In this document: one piece after another, positions 1 to 12,100 of the stretch
How the letters are laid out: each line of letters begins with the position of its first letter
Numbering within the stretch: position 1 is the first letter of the stretch
Source: Himantopus leucocephalus
Lineage: Eukaryota; Chordata; Aves; Charadriiformes; Recurvirostridae
Assembly (NCBI GenBank): GCA_003993805.1
Contig: RSEF01000021.1
Coordinates: 1,363,493-1,427,492 of the forward strand
Direction: 5' to 3'
DNA: 64,000 nucleotides
Translations under genes and position numbers: made by a program
Notes under the pieces: model-generated
Told to the model about the DNA's origin: nothing
Seen by the model: the letters and a program-made list of their open reading frames with translations, nothing else
Databases searched by the model: none

Positions 1-313
1 CAGACATGTGATGCAGGTTAGCTTAGGCTGGTTAGAAGGGCTTAGAGGCAGTACGAGCAGCAGCCTGCTGGTCCAGGCCAAGCATTACTGGAGAAAACTC
101 AATTTCTTTCTCTTTTGTGCCACAAGGGTAATGGAGGCAAGAGGAATGTGCCTTCCTCAGCGTTAGCATGTGCGCACAAGAGCGTGGCTTTCCTCCCCAG
201 GTGAAGCGGGCAGGAGAAAGCGGGTTTCGCAGCACAGCTGCTTTCTGGAGGTCCTGCATGCCAGAGCACAGTGCTCGACACTACCAGCCCCAGCCATGCA
301 CCCCGGGCAATAC

Positions 314-3300
314 CTTGAGTCCTGAAGGTCTTGCCGCAGAGGTGGCACTGGAAGGGCTTCTCGCCAGTGTGCGTGCGCAGGTGCATGTTGAGGTTGGCTT
401 TCTGCGTGAAGGCGTGGTGGCAGAACTCACAAACGTAGGGCCGTTCATTCCTGCGGGCAGGGGAAACGTTACCTTCATCTCTGCCTTTGCCAGCTTCAGC
501 CCCTCAGGTTAGCTGCTGTTTCTCGCCCAAAATTGTTGTAATTAAATCCTACTGCAGCCCTTCTTAAACTAAAGTATTTTGGAGGCCCACAAATACTACT
601 CTGCAGCCACAGGCTCCGGAGCCAATGCCTCCCAACCCTTGGGTGTTATAACCAGCCCAGGAAACAATGCTAAGGATGAGTGTGATGAGCTGGCGCACAT
701 TTGCCACTTCAAGAACACTGATTAGCCAGGCTGATGAGCTTCAGTCGTTGCCTGTACTACTATGGCCACACACTCAGAGGAAGTGCCAACAGTCTGCACT
801 GCCTTTGGAAGAGAGAAAAGCAGAATGCCGGTTGGCCCCTCACAAGATTTCTGGCAGAAGTTTGAGCCCCGCATCTTGGCAAAGAGTGTCCTTGCTGCCT
901 TCCAGCCAACTCGTCTCCCCAGCACCACCCAGCTCAGCCCTCGGCAAAGGAAGCGCAGGCAGGAGAGCCAGGGTGAGGTATGGGAGGCCACGGGTCATGT
1001 CATACCTGTGCTTTGCCTTGATGTGCATCTGCAGGCCGTTGCGACTCGAGGCCCTGTGCCCACACTCCTCGCAGACAAACAGCTTCTCTCCCCGGTGCTT
1101 GAAGGCCTCGTGCAGGCGCAGCTCTGTCCGAGACAGAAAGCACTTGGAGCAGGTCGAGCACTGCAAGGCCACAGGAGAGCGCAGAGTTAGGCAGCTCGCC
1201 TGGGCGCGGTTCGCAGCGTACACCTGCAACAGACCCGCTCACCACCCAAGACCTGTCCCTCTGCCTGCCGCTGCTGCTTTGGGGCCCTCCTGCAGCCAGC
1301 TGCAGCAGCACCCCCAGCTCCAAGACACCTAATGGGATGAGGCAGCCTGACAAAGGCAAAATGGTGGTCACTACTTGGGTCTATCAGCCAAAAAAATGAC
1401 AAGAGCTGCTCCTATACCCCCCCAAAAAAATGTTTCCAGCAACTCTGTAACTCCAACTCCCTGCCTTGCTAAACAGAGCCAGACAGGACAACAGGTGCCA
1501 TTCTCTCGGGCAGGCCTGAGTGCACGATAATTCCCTCCCAAAAGCCCACTGCCGCCCACCCGTTGCCCTTACTGCGTGGGGCTTTGGGGCGCCGTGCAGC
1601 TTTATCATGTGGCTCTGCAGGTCCTTCTTCTGCATGAACTGCTGGGCGCAGGAGGAGCACTGAAAGACAGGAGAGGAGGGTCAGCTTCCAAGCGCCCCCC
1701 CCAAACAGTGATTCCAGTGTGAGGAGAGGACCGGCGGCACGCCAGCACAAAGGGCTGGGGAGCACCGTCCTGACACAGACCACGAATCCCAGGTAAGGCC
1801 ACAGAAAGCACGTGGCTTTGGTGCCTCCCTGGAGCACATTCTGGCTCAGAGATGGGGAATGACCCTCAGTGGGCTGCTGAAGACTGGGGAAGGGAACTGG
1901 TGCGCTCAGCTCCCCTGGGGGGCTGGGCCAGGCTGCCCCAACACAGACAGGCTCGCCCCCTCCTCCTTCGTGCCAGCGCCTAGCAGCCATTTGTGGGGAT
2001 GTCGAAGGCAGGCACTGCTGACCTTGTACGGCATCTCCCCCGTGTGCGACACCATGTGCAGCCGCAGCTCCATTCGCCTCTTGAACACCTCCTGGCAGAC
2101 AGAACATGTGAAAACCTGCAAGAGATGGGGGAGGCATCAGGTTCTGCAGAACCAAGAGTCCGGCGCAAAGCCCGCAGCTCAGACCAGTGCTTGGCACTCA
2201 GGCACTGGGACCTGCAATTGAAGTTTAACCCGCACCTACAGCGATCTGGGTCTTTTACAGTACAGAGTAGCCTCGCGTGCTTGAAAAAAACAGACAAAAT
2301 GAGAGTTGTCTGGTAAATCAGACAAAAGCTGCTGCCGTCCTCATAGGCAGCAGACTTGGAGGGGTCCTGGCTGTGGTATGCATGCCGCGCAGTGGTGATG
2401 AGGGGTTTTTGTTCGGTAGCTGAGTGTGACGTGGACTGTGGCTGGAAAAATGCTCTCATTCCACCCCTGCAAAATGCCACCCGCTTTCCAGACCACTGGT
2501 GGCAGCTTCCCGGAGATACCTGCTCAGATCGGTTCATGCAATTTCTGGCTTCATGTTCCAGGAGATTCTCTTTTCTAAAATAACATTTGCCGCATTTGGA
2601 ACATTCAAATGGCTTTTCTCCAGTGTGTTTCCTAGGGGGAATACAAATGGAGAATATCCATCACTGCCAGCCCAACAGCAGAGACACATGAACAGGCCCA
2701 GCGAGGACGCTGGGCAGGGAGAGGGAAGGAACAGGCAGCTTTTACACCCCCCCAGCACCAATGTTCACGGTCACCCAAAAGCTGCTTTTATGCCAGCTTT
2801 GCTGATCCCGCTGGAGCGCAGTCAAGCTGTTGGTGCCCACTCCGCTCCGCAAAACCTCAATTCCATGGGGCTTAGGTTTGCCCTGCACAGATGAGCCAAG
2901 CTGGAGCTCGTGCCCCCTCTGCAGGCATCCACTTTGCTCTTGGTTACCAACCCCGAAGCTCCTCAGAGCGCCTGTTCAGGCGGCTGCACTGCGCTCCCCC
3001 AACCCAGGCAAACTGCCCCACAGCCCGTGCAGATTTTGAAAGCCCAGAAGGACGATTTGCCACATCCACCTGCAGCCGGTGCATCCCCTGAAGGAGCCCC
3101 TCAACGCCTTCTTTTTGAGCCAGGCAGGCTCCCACCCCTGAGAGTGGAAGCCCAGGACAGTCGTGGGTTCTGGAGATGTATAAACCGCCCAGCTCAAAGC
3201 AGCCCCACCCCGGGGGGCAGAGGGGACCTCCCTTTCCACCCCGGGGGACACTGTGGCGTTGAGACCAGCCGTTTGCCCAGCCCCTGTGGAGAAGCAGCAG

Positions 3301-4154
3301 GAAGGGGCCGAGTGTCGCGGGGCGGCACGACGCAGGTCCCGACACGCGAACGCAAGGGGAAGGAAAAGTCGGAGTGTTTACCTGTTGTGCACTTTAAGGT
3401 AATATTTGCTGAGGAAGGTTTTATGACATGTGGGGCACTCAACCGGCACTGCTGTACCTTTTCTGCTCCCCGGCGTCCCTGCTGCCCCCGCGCTGCCAGG
3501 CGCCTTCCCCGGAGTGGGGTTCTTTTTGCTCCGCAGGGCCTTTTTCTCGGGAAGGGACTCGCCATCGCTGTCCCCCCGCCTGCCGTCGCCCGCCGCCGCC
3601 TCCTCCGGGACCGGGGGGGTGGCCTGCGAGGGAACAGGCGGCCGTTACCGCGCCTCCCCCGCCGGGCGACCGACACCCCCCCTCCCCGCGGCCCCCCCTT
3701 TCCCGTCCCCCTCACGCACCGCCTGCCCGCCGGGCTGCGGGGGCGCCGCGGCGACGATGTCCGCCTCCCCCGGTCGGCTCGGGGCGGCGGCGCGGCGGGG
3801 CCGCTGGCGGGGGGCGGCGGGGCGGAAGGCGCGGCACAGCGCCACGGCGTCGGGCACGCCGAGCTGCTCGGCGGCGGCCAGGAGGCGGGCGCGGTTGTGG
3901 GCGGTGAGCGCCAGGCGGCCGGTGTAGAAGAAGTCGAGGAGCAGCTGGAAGGTGTCGGCGAGGCCCTCGGGCAGCGCCACCGGCCCGCCGGGGCCGCGGG
4001 CGCGGAAGAAGCGGGAGCAGCTGGCCAGCACCGGCCAGTGGGCGCGGAACTCCCGCCCGCCCACGCCCAGCGTCGCGTCGCAGAACTGCCCCGCCGCGCG
4101 CTGCCGGTTCAGCTCCCGCAGGACGCGGACGCTGTGCGCCGCCGCCGCCGCCAT
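314..4154 (-). CDS. ZBTB48: ZBTB48 (TZAP), BTB and C2H2 zinc-finger protein; 3' end beyond the window
   Basis: Seven coding exons are visible on the minus strand: 4154-3720, 3623-3382, 2631-2520, 2115-2023, 1659-1573, 1160-1006 and 450-314. All have AG/GT borders and matching phases. Exon 1 holds the BTB domain (residues about 8-120; [18 protein letters not shown], then [12 protein letters not shown]). Exon 2 is an acidic/basic linker that ends in the first finger ([10 protein letters not shown]). The later exons give the consecutive fingers with TGEKPF-type linkers, e.g. [11 protein letters not shown] in the last one. The second finger ends H-x5-C, as in the human protein. Family knowledge: ZBTB48 binds telomeric TTAGGG repeats through its last finger and trims long telomeres, and is also a transcription activator. 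The remaining fingers and the C-terminal tail must lie left of base 1. The BTB-to-finger linker is much shorter than in human. The start has an alanine-rich [12 protein letters not shown] beginning that aligns with the human HSVRVLQELN. Confidence 0.96.
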
Positions 4155-4326
4155 GGCCGCGCCGCTACCGGGCCCCGCCAGCCGCCGCCATCTTGGCAGC
4201 GCACCGGATGTGACGTCAGGGCGCGACGGCTGCCGGCGCGCCGGATGTGACGCTCCGGCGCGGCGGGCGGAGGGGAGGCGGGACGCGGGCGCCGCTGCCG
4301 CCTCAGGGCTCGGCGGAGGCGGCGGG
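4155..4326 (-). promoter_or_regulatory. ZBTB48 promoter/5' UTR, squeezed against the TAS1R1 stop codon
   Basis: Only 172 bp separate the TAS1R1 stop from the ZBTB48 start, both on the minus strand. The interval is a CpG island. It holds an ETS-type CCGGATGT joined to a palindromic cAMP-response element TGACGTCA (4204-4218), and a second copy of CCGGATGTGACG at 4241-4252. A YY1-type AAGATGGCGGC lies on the minus strand at 4194-4184, just upstream of the ATG. The motifs are seen directly; their use as a promoter is inferred. Confidence 0.7.
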
Positions 4327-7300
4327 TCAGGCGTCGGCCAGGCGGCGCGTGTAGCGCTGGATCGCCATCTGGAAGTGCTCGGGCGTGTTGAGGCGCGGCC
4401 GCAGCAGGATGACGAAGGCCTTCGGGAGGAAGTAGCCGCCCAGCAGCGCGCCGAGCGTGCAGAGGGTGCTCAGCACCCGCGCCGCCGCCGCCTCCCGGCC
4501 GCGGAGGACGCCCTGCGTGCAGAGGACGGCGGCGGAGCAGGCGAGCTGCAGGAGCAGGCTGCAGGTGAGGCACTTGGCCTCGTTGTAGCTGGCGGGCAGG
4601 TCCTTGCCCGCGTAGCTGAGGGCGAAGCAGCAGGCGCTGAGCAGCACGCTGTAGGCGGTGGCGGCGGTCCTGCTCGCCGCGACGCTCGGGCCGCAGTCCA
4701 GCACCACCCGCTCGGCCAACGCGCCGTAGTCGCTGCGCGGCACCGAGGGGCTGGCAACCTCCGCAGCTAGGCATAGCACCGCCTGGGCTGCCGTGCTGGC
4801 GGCGATGAAGAGCACCGGTCCCCTGCGCCGCTGCCAGGCCTCGTAGAGGGCCGGCCAACGCGCGTTCAGCTTGAAGATGCAGATGATCTGGAAGGAGCGT
4901 GTTGCCACACATGAGAGGAAGATGGTGAAGCTGATGGCTAAGAGGGGGAGCCGCAGTAGGCATGTGTGCCGTGTTGGCTCCCCGAAGTAGCAGAAGAGGC
5001 TGCTGCAGGCACAGGCCAGAGAGCCCAGCATGAGGAAGCACATCTTCCCGCCTGCAGACTTGACCACTGGTGTGGAGGCGTTCAGGGCAAAGAGGACAGC
5101 CAGCCCTGCCATGAGCAGCATGAGGAGGACGGTGGGGGTCAGCAGTGCCCAGGAGATGGGCTCAGACCAGGACAGAAACTCGACGGTCCGGTTGAAGCAA
5201 GCTTCACTCCTCGCCGGGGCCCACTCGTCTACCCTGCAGGACTGGCAGCTGTAGAGGTCTGCAGAGGACACAAGCCCAGGCAGTGACAGAGGCACCTTGC
5301 ACACTACGGACCCCGGTAAGAGATCTGCTGCGGTGCAAAGCACCCTGCCCACACAGCCCCATGGGCTGTCTGCAAGAGCCACCCACTCCTCGCCTCCTGC
5401 TCCTTCCTCTTGGGCACTTCCAAGCCTTGGGGCACAGAGGGGGCTCTCTTATCAAAAGACCCCCTCTCAAAAGTCCCGCCAGTGGACTTCCTAGAATTCA
5501 GCTGCTTGGGTTGAGAGGTGCAAGGCCCACAGGAGCCGAGGCTCAGGGGTGTGTGAGCTGTGGGTGGGAAGAGGCTTGTGCCTTCAGGAGTAACCTGTAA
5601 AGGCCGGGAAGGGTCTGCAGCAGCCCCCCTTCTGCAGGCTTGGGTACAGGACAGTAACATTTGGGGGCTCCCCGCTCCTGCTGTTACCCGGAGCTGGCTG
5701 TTTTCTCTCCCCTCAGCTCAAGTGCAGGGCAAGGCTGCCAAGTGACCAGCTGCCAGAAAGGGTTTTGTCATTGTGGCTGGTGACTCTCAGACAGGAGATT
5801 CCTGCTGCCTGTCCCAGGCAGGGGACATTTCCATACGCCAGCTGCTGGTGACCGCATGGTGCAGAAGCCCCGAGTGCCATCTGGGGCACAAAGGCAACTA
5901 CCGGGTTGAATTTCCCTCCCGGAGGATGCGGTGCAGGAAACGGCTGTGGGGCCGGATGTTCCTTGTCCCCTGGCCGCAGGAGAAGGGGCTCTGCTGGCAC
6001 CGTCTCCGCTGGCTGTTTGACTGCGTGGGCCCACCTGTGGGCAGCGCTCCCCGGAAAGCGCAAGGTGTGGTCTTTGCATACCCACGGGTAAGCAAACGGG
6101 GGAGTCAGACTGACCATGTTCAGGTGAGCTCAGAGGTTTTTACCGACCACAGGGAGGAAGAGAAAGTGGGAAGGAAGAGGCTGAGGAATGGTGAGGCGGA
6201 AGCAAGGAGCTGACAGGAGGAGAAGGCAGGGTGCGTGCAGGGGAGCCAAGTGGGAAGGAAAGGGAGTGAGCAGCCCCCCGAGGCGTACTGACCCGATCTG
6301 TTCAGGAAGGTTCCTGCTGGACAGGCCACGCAGCTGAAGCAGCATCGGTGTTGGCTCCGCTGCAGCCGCTTCTCCCCAGGTTGACAGGCCTCGGAGCACA
6401 CCGAGGCAGGAGCCTGTCAGGAGCACAGCGAAGGGTCAGGCAGGCGAGTGGGGCGGGCAGCAGGACACCTCGCTGAGCGCCAGCCCAGGCCTGGCAGCAT
6501 TTGGGCAGCTTGCTGCCGGCTTTCAGGACGGACCCTGGGCAGGAGCCAAGAGCTCACCACATTGTGGTTCTTACAGAGGTGGTGGGAAAATGAGACTGTT
6601 TAAAGGAAAAGTAGGAGCTTTTACGGTTTGTGTGCCCTGGGGTTTTTTTTGGAAGGATGAAAGCTGATAATCAGAACGCAGATCACCGCCCCATACCACC
6701 TCTGTCTGCCCTCATTTCTGTCCTGCGATGGGAAAACACCCCAGAACTGGCAGTGTCGGGGATGCAGCTGGCTCGGCAGTAAGCAATAAATAAGATCTGG
6801 ATGCAGAACTGTACCTGGCGATCTTTTGTGTGCCACAGCATTTTGCCCTGGTCAATGCTCAGCCTGTCGGGGTTCACACTGAAAGTTCCTACGACATCAA
6901 AAGCCCAGCTTGGGCCACTCCAGTTCCACATGACAATGTCGTAGCCTTTACGAATGTCCCCATTGGCATCAAAAGAGATGTGGCTCTTGTACAGGGTGAA
7001 GTTTACTTGCTTGATTTTTTGTAGGAGCTGTAAAACAGAAGAGTAAGAGAAGAGCCCTTCCCGATGGCGAGACTCCCGCTGAGGAGTGCCTTGTCTCGGG
7101 AGGGGGGTGTGCTAGATGGGGGGTCCCTTCTCTGCTCGGGCTCCTCTTTCCAACCCCCAACAGCTAGCATATGCCCAGCTGCAGGAATTCTGCAGTTTCT
7201 GCAAGGGGCTGGCGGTAGAGTAACAGAAGCAATCTAGGGCAGGGGTCTGGGTTTAGGTCCAGGCTGTTTTGACTGCGACAGGCAGCTGAAGCCCACGAGG

Positions 7301-9061
7301 CTTTTCAGCTGGGACACGATCATTTCAGAGGGACAGAAAACCCCTGGGCACAAGGGGAAAATCCTTCCCCGTGAGGACGGATCCTCATGGACCCTCTTCC
7401 ACAACGAAGATCCTTCCTCCTGGTGCTTTTACCTGCCAGGGATAGACTTTGCCTTTGCTGCACACCCCTGAGGCGCAGCCCAGCAGGTCGTGGAGGCCAT
7501 GGGCCACAGCGTACACAGCTGAATACACATTGAAGGACGCTTGAGCATCATGTATGTCGGGGACAGCGGCGAGCAAGTGGCAGCTGGTGCATCGCTGGGT
7601 ACAGTCCAGCTGGGCACTCCCTCCGATTCCCTTGCCTGTCTCTGTCCTGCCAGGACATCCAGCCGCAGCTCTTTCCTCTACTGCCTTCCAAGACTCAAAG
7701 CGCTCCAGCATCGCGTATTCTGTCTTCTCGACCGACATCCCAATCACCGAGCCAATACTCTGGATGCCAGGCACCTGCCAGATTGTTTGGGCTAACGACC
7801 AGTCTTCGGAGCCCACCCACACCATGCCCGTGACGTTCCTCTGGACCACCACCTCAAAGAAAGGGCAGGCACTTTTTCTGTTGGAGAAGACGACAGTGAC
7901 ATTGACCCTGATGTCTGTGAGAATTCTGACCAGGTTGTGGAGCTCCGGGCTGCTGGCGTCCTTGTTGACAGGGATGATGCCTTGGTAGGCAACGCACACG
8001 TCGCTTGCGGTCAGCAGCTTGTAGAGGGCGTCCAAGCCATCCCTGCCGTAGGCATTATCACTGCCCAGCAATGCGACCCAGGTCCACCCGAACCGCTTCA
8101 GCAGCAGGAAGATGGCCTTCACTTGCTGCCTGTCACTGGGAATGGTGCGCAGGAACGAGGGGTAGAACCGCTTCAGGCTCAGCGTCTCCAAGGTGGCTTC
8201 GTAACTAATCTGCCAAGGGAGCCAGGAGAAAGGGGGTTGTGCTCCCCGAGGCAGCGGCACCCTAGGAGCTAACAGCACAGGCAGCTCATCACCTGAAGAG
8301 ACTTGGGGCTCGGCAGGCAGCAGACCCGGAGCCGAATGTGCTGCCGCCAGGGAAACCTTTGAAGGTTTCAGCCACAATTCCTGCCTGCCAGCTGGAAAGA
8401 GCACAGAGGGGCTGTGTTTCCAGCTCAATCTGGCTCCTCAGCTCCAAGCCCATCCTCCCACCAACCATTACTCCTTGGGAGCCCTTTTCTTCGTCTGCCA
8501 GGGGAGCCGCGCTTACCTCCGGTACGAGGAAGACGCCGAGGATGGCCGCTGTGGTGAGGGCCAGCCGGGTGCTGTCGGGCCCAATGACGGCCACTGCCTC
8601 GGTCTCGTAGTGGCGGAAGGTGGGGAGCACCCCAACCTCCCGGCCACCTTTCCGGGCGAGGGCACGCAGTGTGGCGTGGAGGTTGGTGGACTCCGAGCAG
8701 GTGTCGTGGATGTCGTAGCCCAAGGTGACGTTGGGGAGGAGGGCGCTGGAGTTGTTTATCTCCTCCACGGTGAAGCGCATGGCCTGGGACAGGCAGTAGC
8801 CGTGGCTCTTGAAGGTGGCCGCGCTGTATGAACGCAAAAGTGGTTTTTAGGGAGGAAAAAACCGCATCTTTTGCGGGGGCAGAGAGGGCGGCGCGGGGCG
8901 GGGGGTACTCACTGGTCGCAGCCGGGCACCAGCGGCCGGGCGGCGGCCCGCGGCGCCGAGGCGTGTATGGGGAAGAAGCCGGCCAGGCGGTAGTCGCCGC
9001 GGCTGGTGAAGGAGGAGGCGGCGGCGGCCGCGCAGAGGCAGAGCAGGGCGGGCAGCGGCAT
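4327..9061 (-). CDS. TAS1R1: TAS1R1, taste receptor type 1 member 1 (umami subunit)
   Basis: Six exons on the minus strand: 9061-8913, 8823-8517, 8209-7433, 7027-6815, 6413-6293 and 5258-4327, giving 832 residues (human 841). This is the standard six-exon T1R structure. A signal peptide ([15 protein letters not shown]) leads into the Venus-flytrap domain of exons 1-4, then the cysteine-rich domain (exon 5, [18 protein letters not shown]) and the seven-helix domain in the last exon ([32 protein letters not shown]). The product pairs with T1R3 at the taste-cell surface and senses L-amino acids. The assignment to T1R1 rather than T1R2/T1R3 rests on similarity and on its place between NOL9 and ZBTB48. 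Of four glutamate-contact positions reported for the human receptor, D178, Y206 and E287 are kept, and S172 is replaced by T158. No frameshift or stop was found, so the gene looks functional. Confidence 0.96.
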
Positions 9062-9161
9062 GGCGGGGCGGCGCCGGGCGCCGGGCGGCGCCTCTTAACG
9101 GAGCGGGCGGCGCCGGGCCGAGGGGCGGCCCCGGAGGAGGCGGAGGGAGGCTGAGGCGGCC
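9062..9161. promoter_or_regulatory. Shared bidirectional promoter of TAS1R1 and NOL9
   Basis: The two start codons point away from each other and are exactly 100 bp apart. The interval is almost pure GC with GGGCGG-type boxes and no TATA box. It sits in a CpG island that runs through exon 1 of both genes. A bidirectional promoter is inferred from the geometry. Confidence 0.7.
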
Positions 9162-12100
9162 ATGCCCGCGCGGCGCGGCCCGCCGTCCCGCCGCCCCCGC
9201 CGGGCCCCGTCCCGCGGGGGCCGGGCGGAGGCGGCCTGGAGGGAGTTCGCCGCCTCCTTCGCCCGCGCCGGTATGGTGCCGCCGGCCGAGCCGGGCCTGG
9301 CGGCCGTGGAGGCGGCGGAGGGCGCCGCCGTCCTCCTCCTGGCGCCGCGGCAGGTGGGCACCGACCGGCCCCGCCGCTCCCTCGCTCCCCGCCGCCGCCT
9401 CACCGCTCTCTCCCCCCGCAGGCGCTGACCTTCACCGGGAAATGCCGCCTACGCTGCCTCTACGGTGCCGTCCGCCTCCTGGGCTTCGCCGTCGCTTCGC
9501 ACCAGCCGGGGCTGCCGGTCTTCTCGCCGGCCACCCACTGCGCGCTCACCCTGGAGGCGCTGCCCGCCGACCGCCCGCCCGCCGCCGACCTCCGACAGCT
9601 CCGCGCGGCCGCCCGCGCCGCCATGAGGGCGCACAGCGTCCGCCGCCGTGAGTGCCAGCCGCGGGGAGAGCAGAGGGCCGCCATTTTGCGTGCGGTGCGG
9701 GGTGGGCGCCATTTTGCGTGCGGTGCGGGGCGGCAGCCATTTCGTGCGCGGTGCGGGGCGCCACCATTTTGCGTGCGGCGGTGCCACCGCCCGTTCGCGC
9801 GGGCTGAGGGCGGCGCTCTCCCCCCGTTGCAGAGGCGCGGGTGAAGGTGATGGCACAGTTCTCGCCGGAGTGCGCCGTGGTGCTGCTGGAGCACCTGGAC
9901 ACGCCGGTGACACGGTTCCTGCTGAGCCACCCGCCGCTGTCACGGCTCTTCGAGCCCCAGGTGAGACCCAAAGGGCGTCGTGATGCCCGCTCCGCCCTGG
10001 GCGGCAGCACGGATGCTGTGCCTTCCCCAAAACAGGCCTCGTGCAGAGCAAGAGCCGACCGCTCCGCTTAGCGTGCCTGTCAGTGTCCAGCGCAGCTACA
10101 AGGCCTTACACACACCTCGCTAAGTGTTTTTCCCTTTTCTCTAGAAAAAGGAAGAATCCAGTTTTACGCCGGAAGATGCAGTTCTTGCATCTGTTGGCAT
10201 CGTGAAGTGCAGCCCTGACTGTGGGCTGCTGGTGTCGGAGAGCATGTGCCTGGCCCTGGAGGAGCTGATCCAAGCGTGCTGTGGTGAGTGGCATATGCTT
10301 GGTGAGGCCGGGGGCTTTAATAGCCTGAGAAAAGGAAATTCACGAGGCTTTCCATGAGCTAAAGTTGGGGAGAGCGTGCCCTGTGACAGGCACTGATTGC
10401 GGGTTGTATTTTTCTGCTAAAAAGTGGGAGTCTTGAGCTTCTGCATCACCTCGAGTGGGTTTGTGCTTCTGCTGCCAGGCAGGCAGCTCAGTGCCGTAAA
10501 GCCGCTTCCCAGTCTGATGGCAAAACTCACTTTGCTCTTTTTGGTAGCAGGTAGAAAAAACACCCCCTTACTTAGCCAACGTTATCCCCCTTATTCCCAC
10601 GTGCTGGTTTGTAGTGCTAGGGCTTGCTTGTCACTTCAGGAGCCTTTTTCCTTTACTTAATGCTTAACATGCTTCTCTTTAAGGGATGTTTTTTTTCTGT
10701 TTAATTAAAATATACCTAGTCAGGCTACAGGGTCTTGTAGGGGTTTTGGAGCTATTTTTTTAACAAATTTGTGTAAACTGAGCACATCAGAATAACTGAC
10801 AGCATTGGTCCATTTCAGAGTATGTTTGTTTTTGCAGCGGAAGATGAAGGTGTTCCTGTGGTTCTGGTGTGTGGCCCCAAAAACACTGGGAAATCGACAT
10901 TTAACAGATACCTAGTTAATCTGTTACTGAATCGGTGAGTGTTTTCATGTTCTACAAGTTTTTAAGTAGTGCATGGGATTTAGGAGAAGGAAAAACTGCC
11001 TGCCAAGGTTCTCAGAAAAGCTGTTACAGCTGGAAGGTGGATATCGTTTAAAAGCAAACAAACCAAAATTGAGAAAAATAAGCATTCTTGTCTTGGGTGC
11101 CTTTCAGAAAAGTTGACTACTGAAATATTTCTATCGAAATACTGCTAAATTGCTGCCTTGGAATATGTGAACTAATTCGGAACTGAGCAGTTAGGGTTCA
11201 GTAAGGAATTGGGGGTTATAACGCTTAAAAACATGCAGTAAGTTATAATTTGTTAGTGTCTTTAGTGTCTTTGAAGATTCTTGGCAGAGCAAGGCATAGA
11301 AGCTTATTTCCCTGACGACTGTGTGCTTAAATTAAGATTATGAAGTTATAAATCTCTAGTGGCTGGTCTCAGGATTCCCAGTTGATGTGGGAGAGGCAGT
11401 ACACTGAGCAGTACCGCCTCTTATTATTGTTCTAGCTACTTCCGTTAAAGCTGAATAGGTATGGAGCTGTTGTAATATAATAACGAACTGTAGATGAGCC
11501 TTTTACGTTCTTGCTTAATACTCTCAAGTGTAGGAAGGAGAGAGATGAGTGGTGGTTCGATTGTGTTCAAGAATTTAGTTTTGACAACCTGAAACAAAAT
11601 CAGATGGTGTTTCTGATGTGTTCCAGGTCGTGTGCTGTTTCTTTTTCTAGTGGATGCTAATATACAGGCTTCTTTCACTGCAGCCTTCCCTCAGTTGAAT
11701 ATATGGAATGTGACATAGGTCAAACTGAGTTTACGCCGCCTGGATGTGTGTCTTTAAGTAACATAACAGAGCCAATTCTCGGTACGTGTTTTGCCATTTT
11801 CTGCAGTTGCCAGAAACCTGTTTCATTTCCGGAAGGTGCTTTCTGAGTAGAGGCTGTACTTTAGGGGAAGTTGCCACAGCTGTCAAAGGTGCATATGGAA
11901 AATAAAACAAAGGCTGTTAAAGGTCTCTTGCTAGGGGCATCTAAGTTCCATGTGAAAATCTCCCTAAGTAACATGGAGCTGTCTCCCTGCTTGTTTTCTC
12001 TGTTTTGAAGAGAGGAGGTAGTTGTTTATGTAAAGTGGGGGAACAGGCTGTGACATGTCAAAGCAGATTTTCAGCCTTTCAGATTTGGAAGGTCTCTTTG

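Noticed and set aside
1..313. Further ZBTB48 zinc finger at the left edge
   Set aside because: No C-x2-C or TGEKP word in any minus-strand frame; this is intron.
2910..4250. 446-codon plus-strand frame opposite ZBTB48
   Set aside because: Antisense shadow of the BTB and linker exons in a CpG island.
9441..9661. Possible separate small gene overlapping NOL9 exon 2
   Set aside because: The phase-matched NOL9 exon (LTFTGKCRLRCLYG) explains the segment.
10935..11683. Possible transposable element in the larger NOL9 introns
   Set aside because: I looked for CR1 LINE or LTR ends and saw none that I could defend; the AT-rich sequence is ordinary intron.
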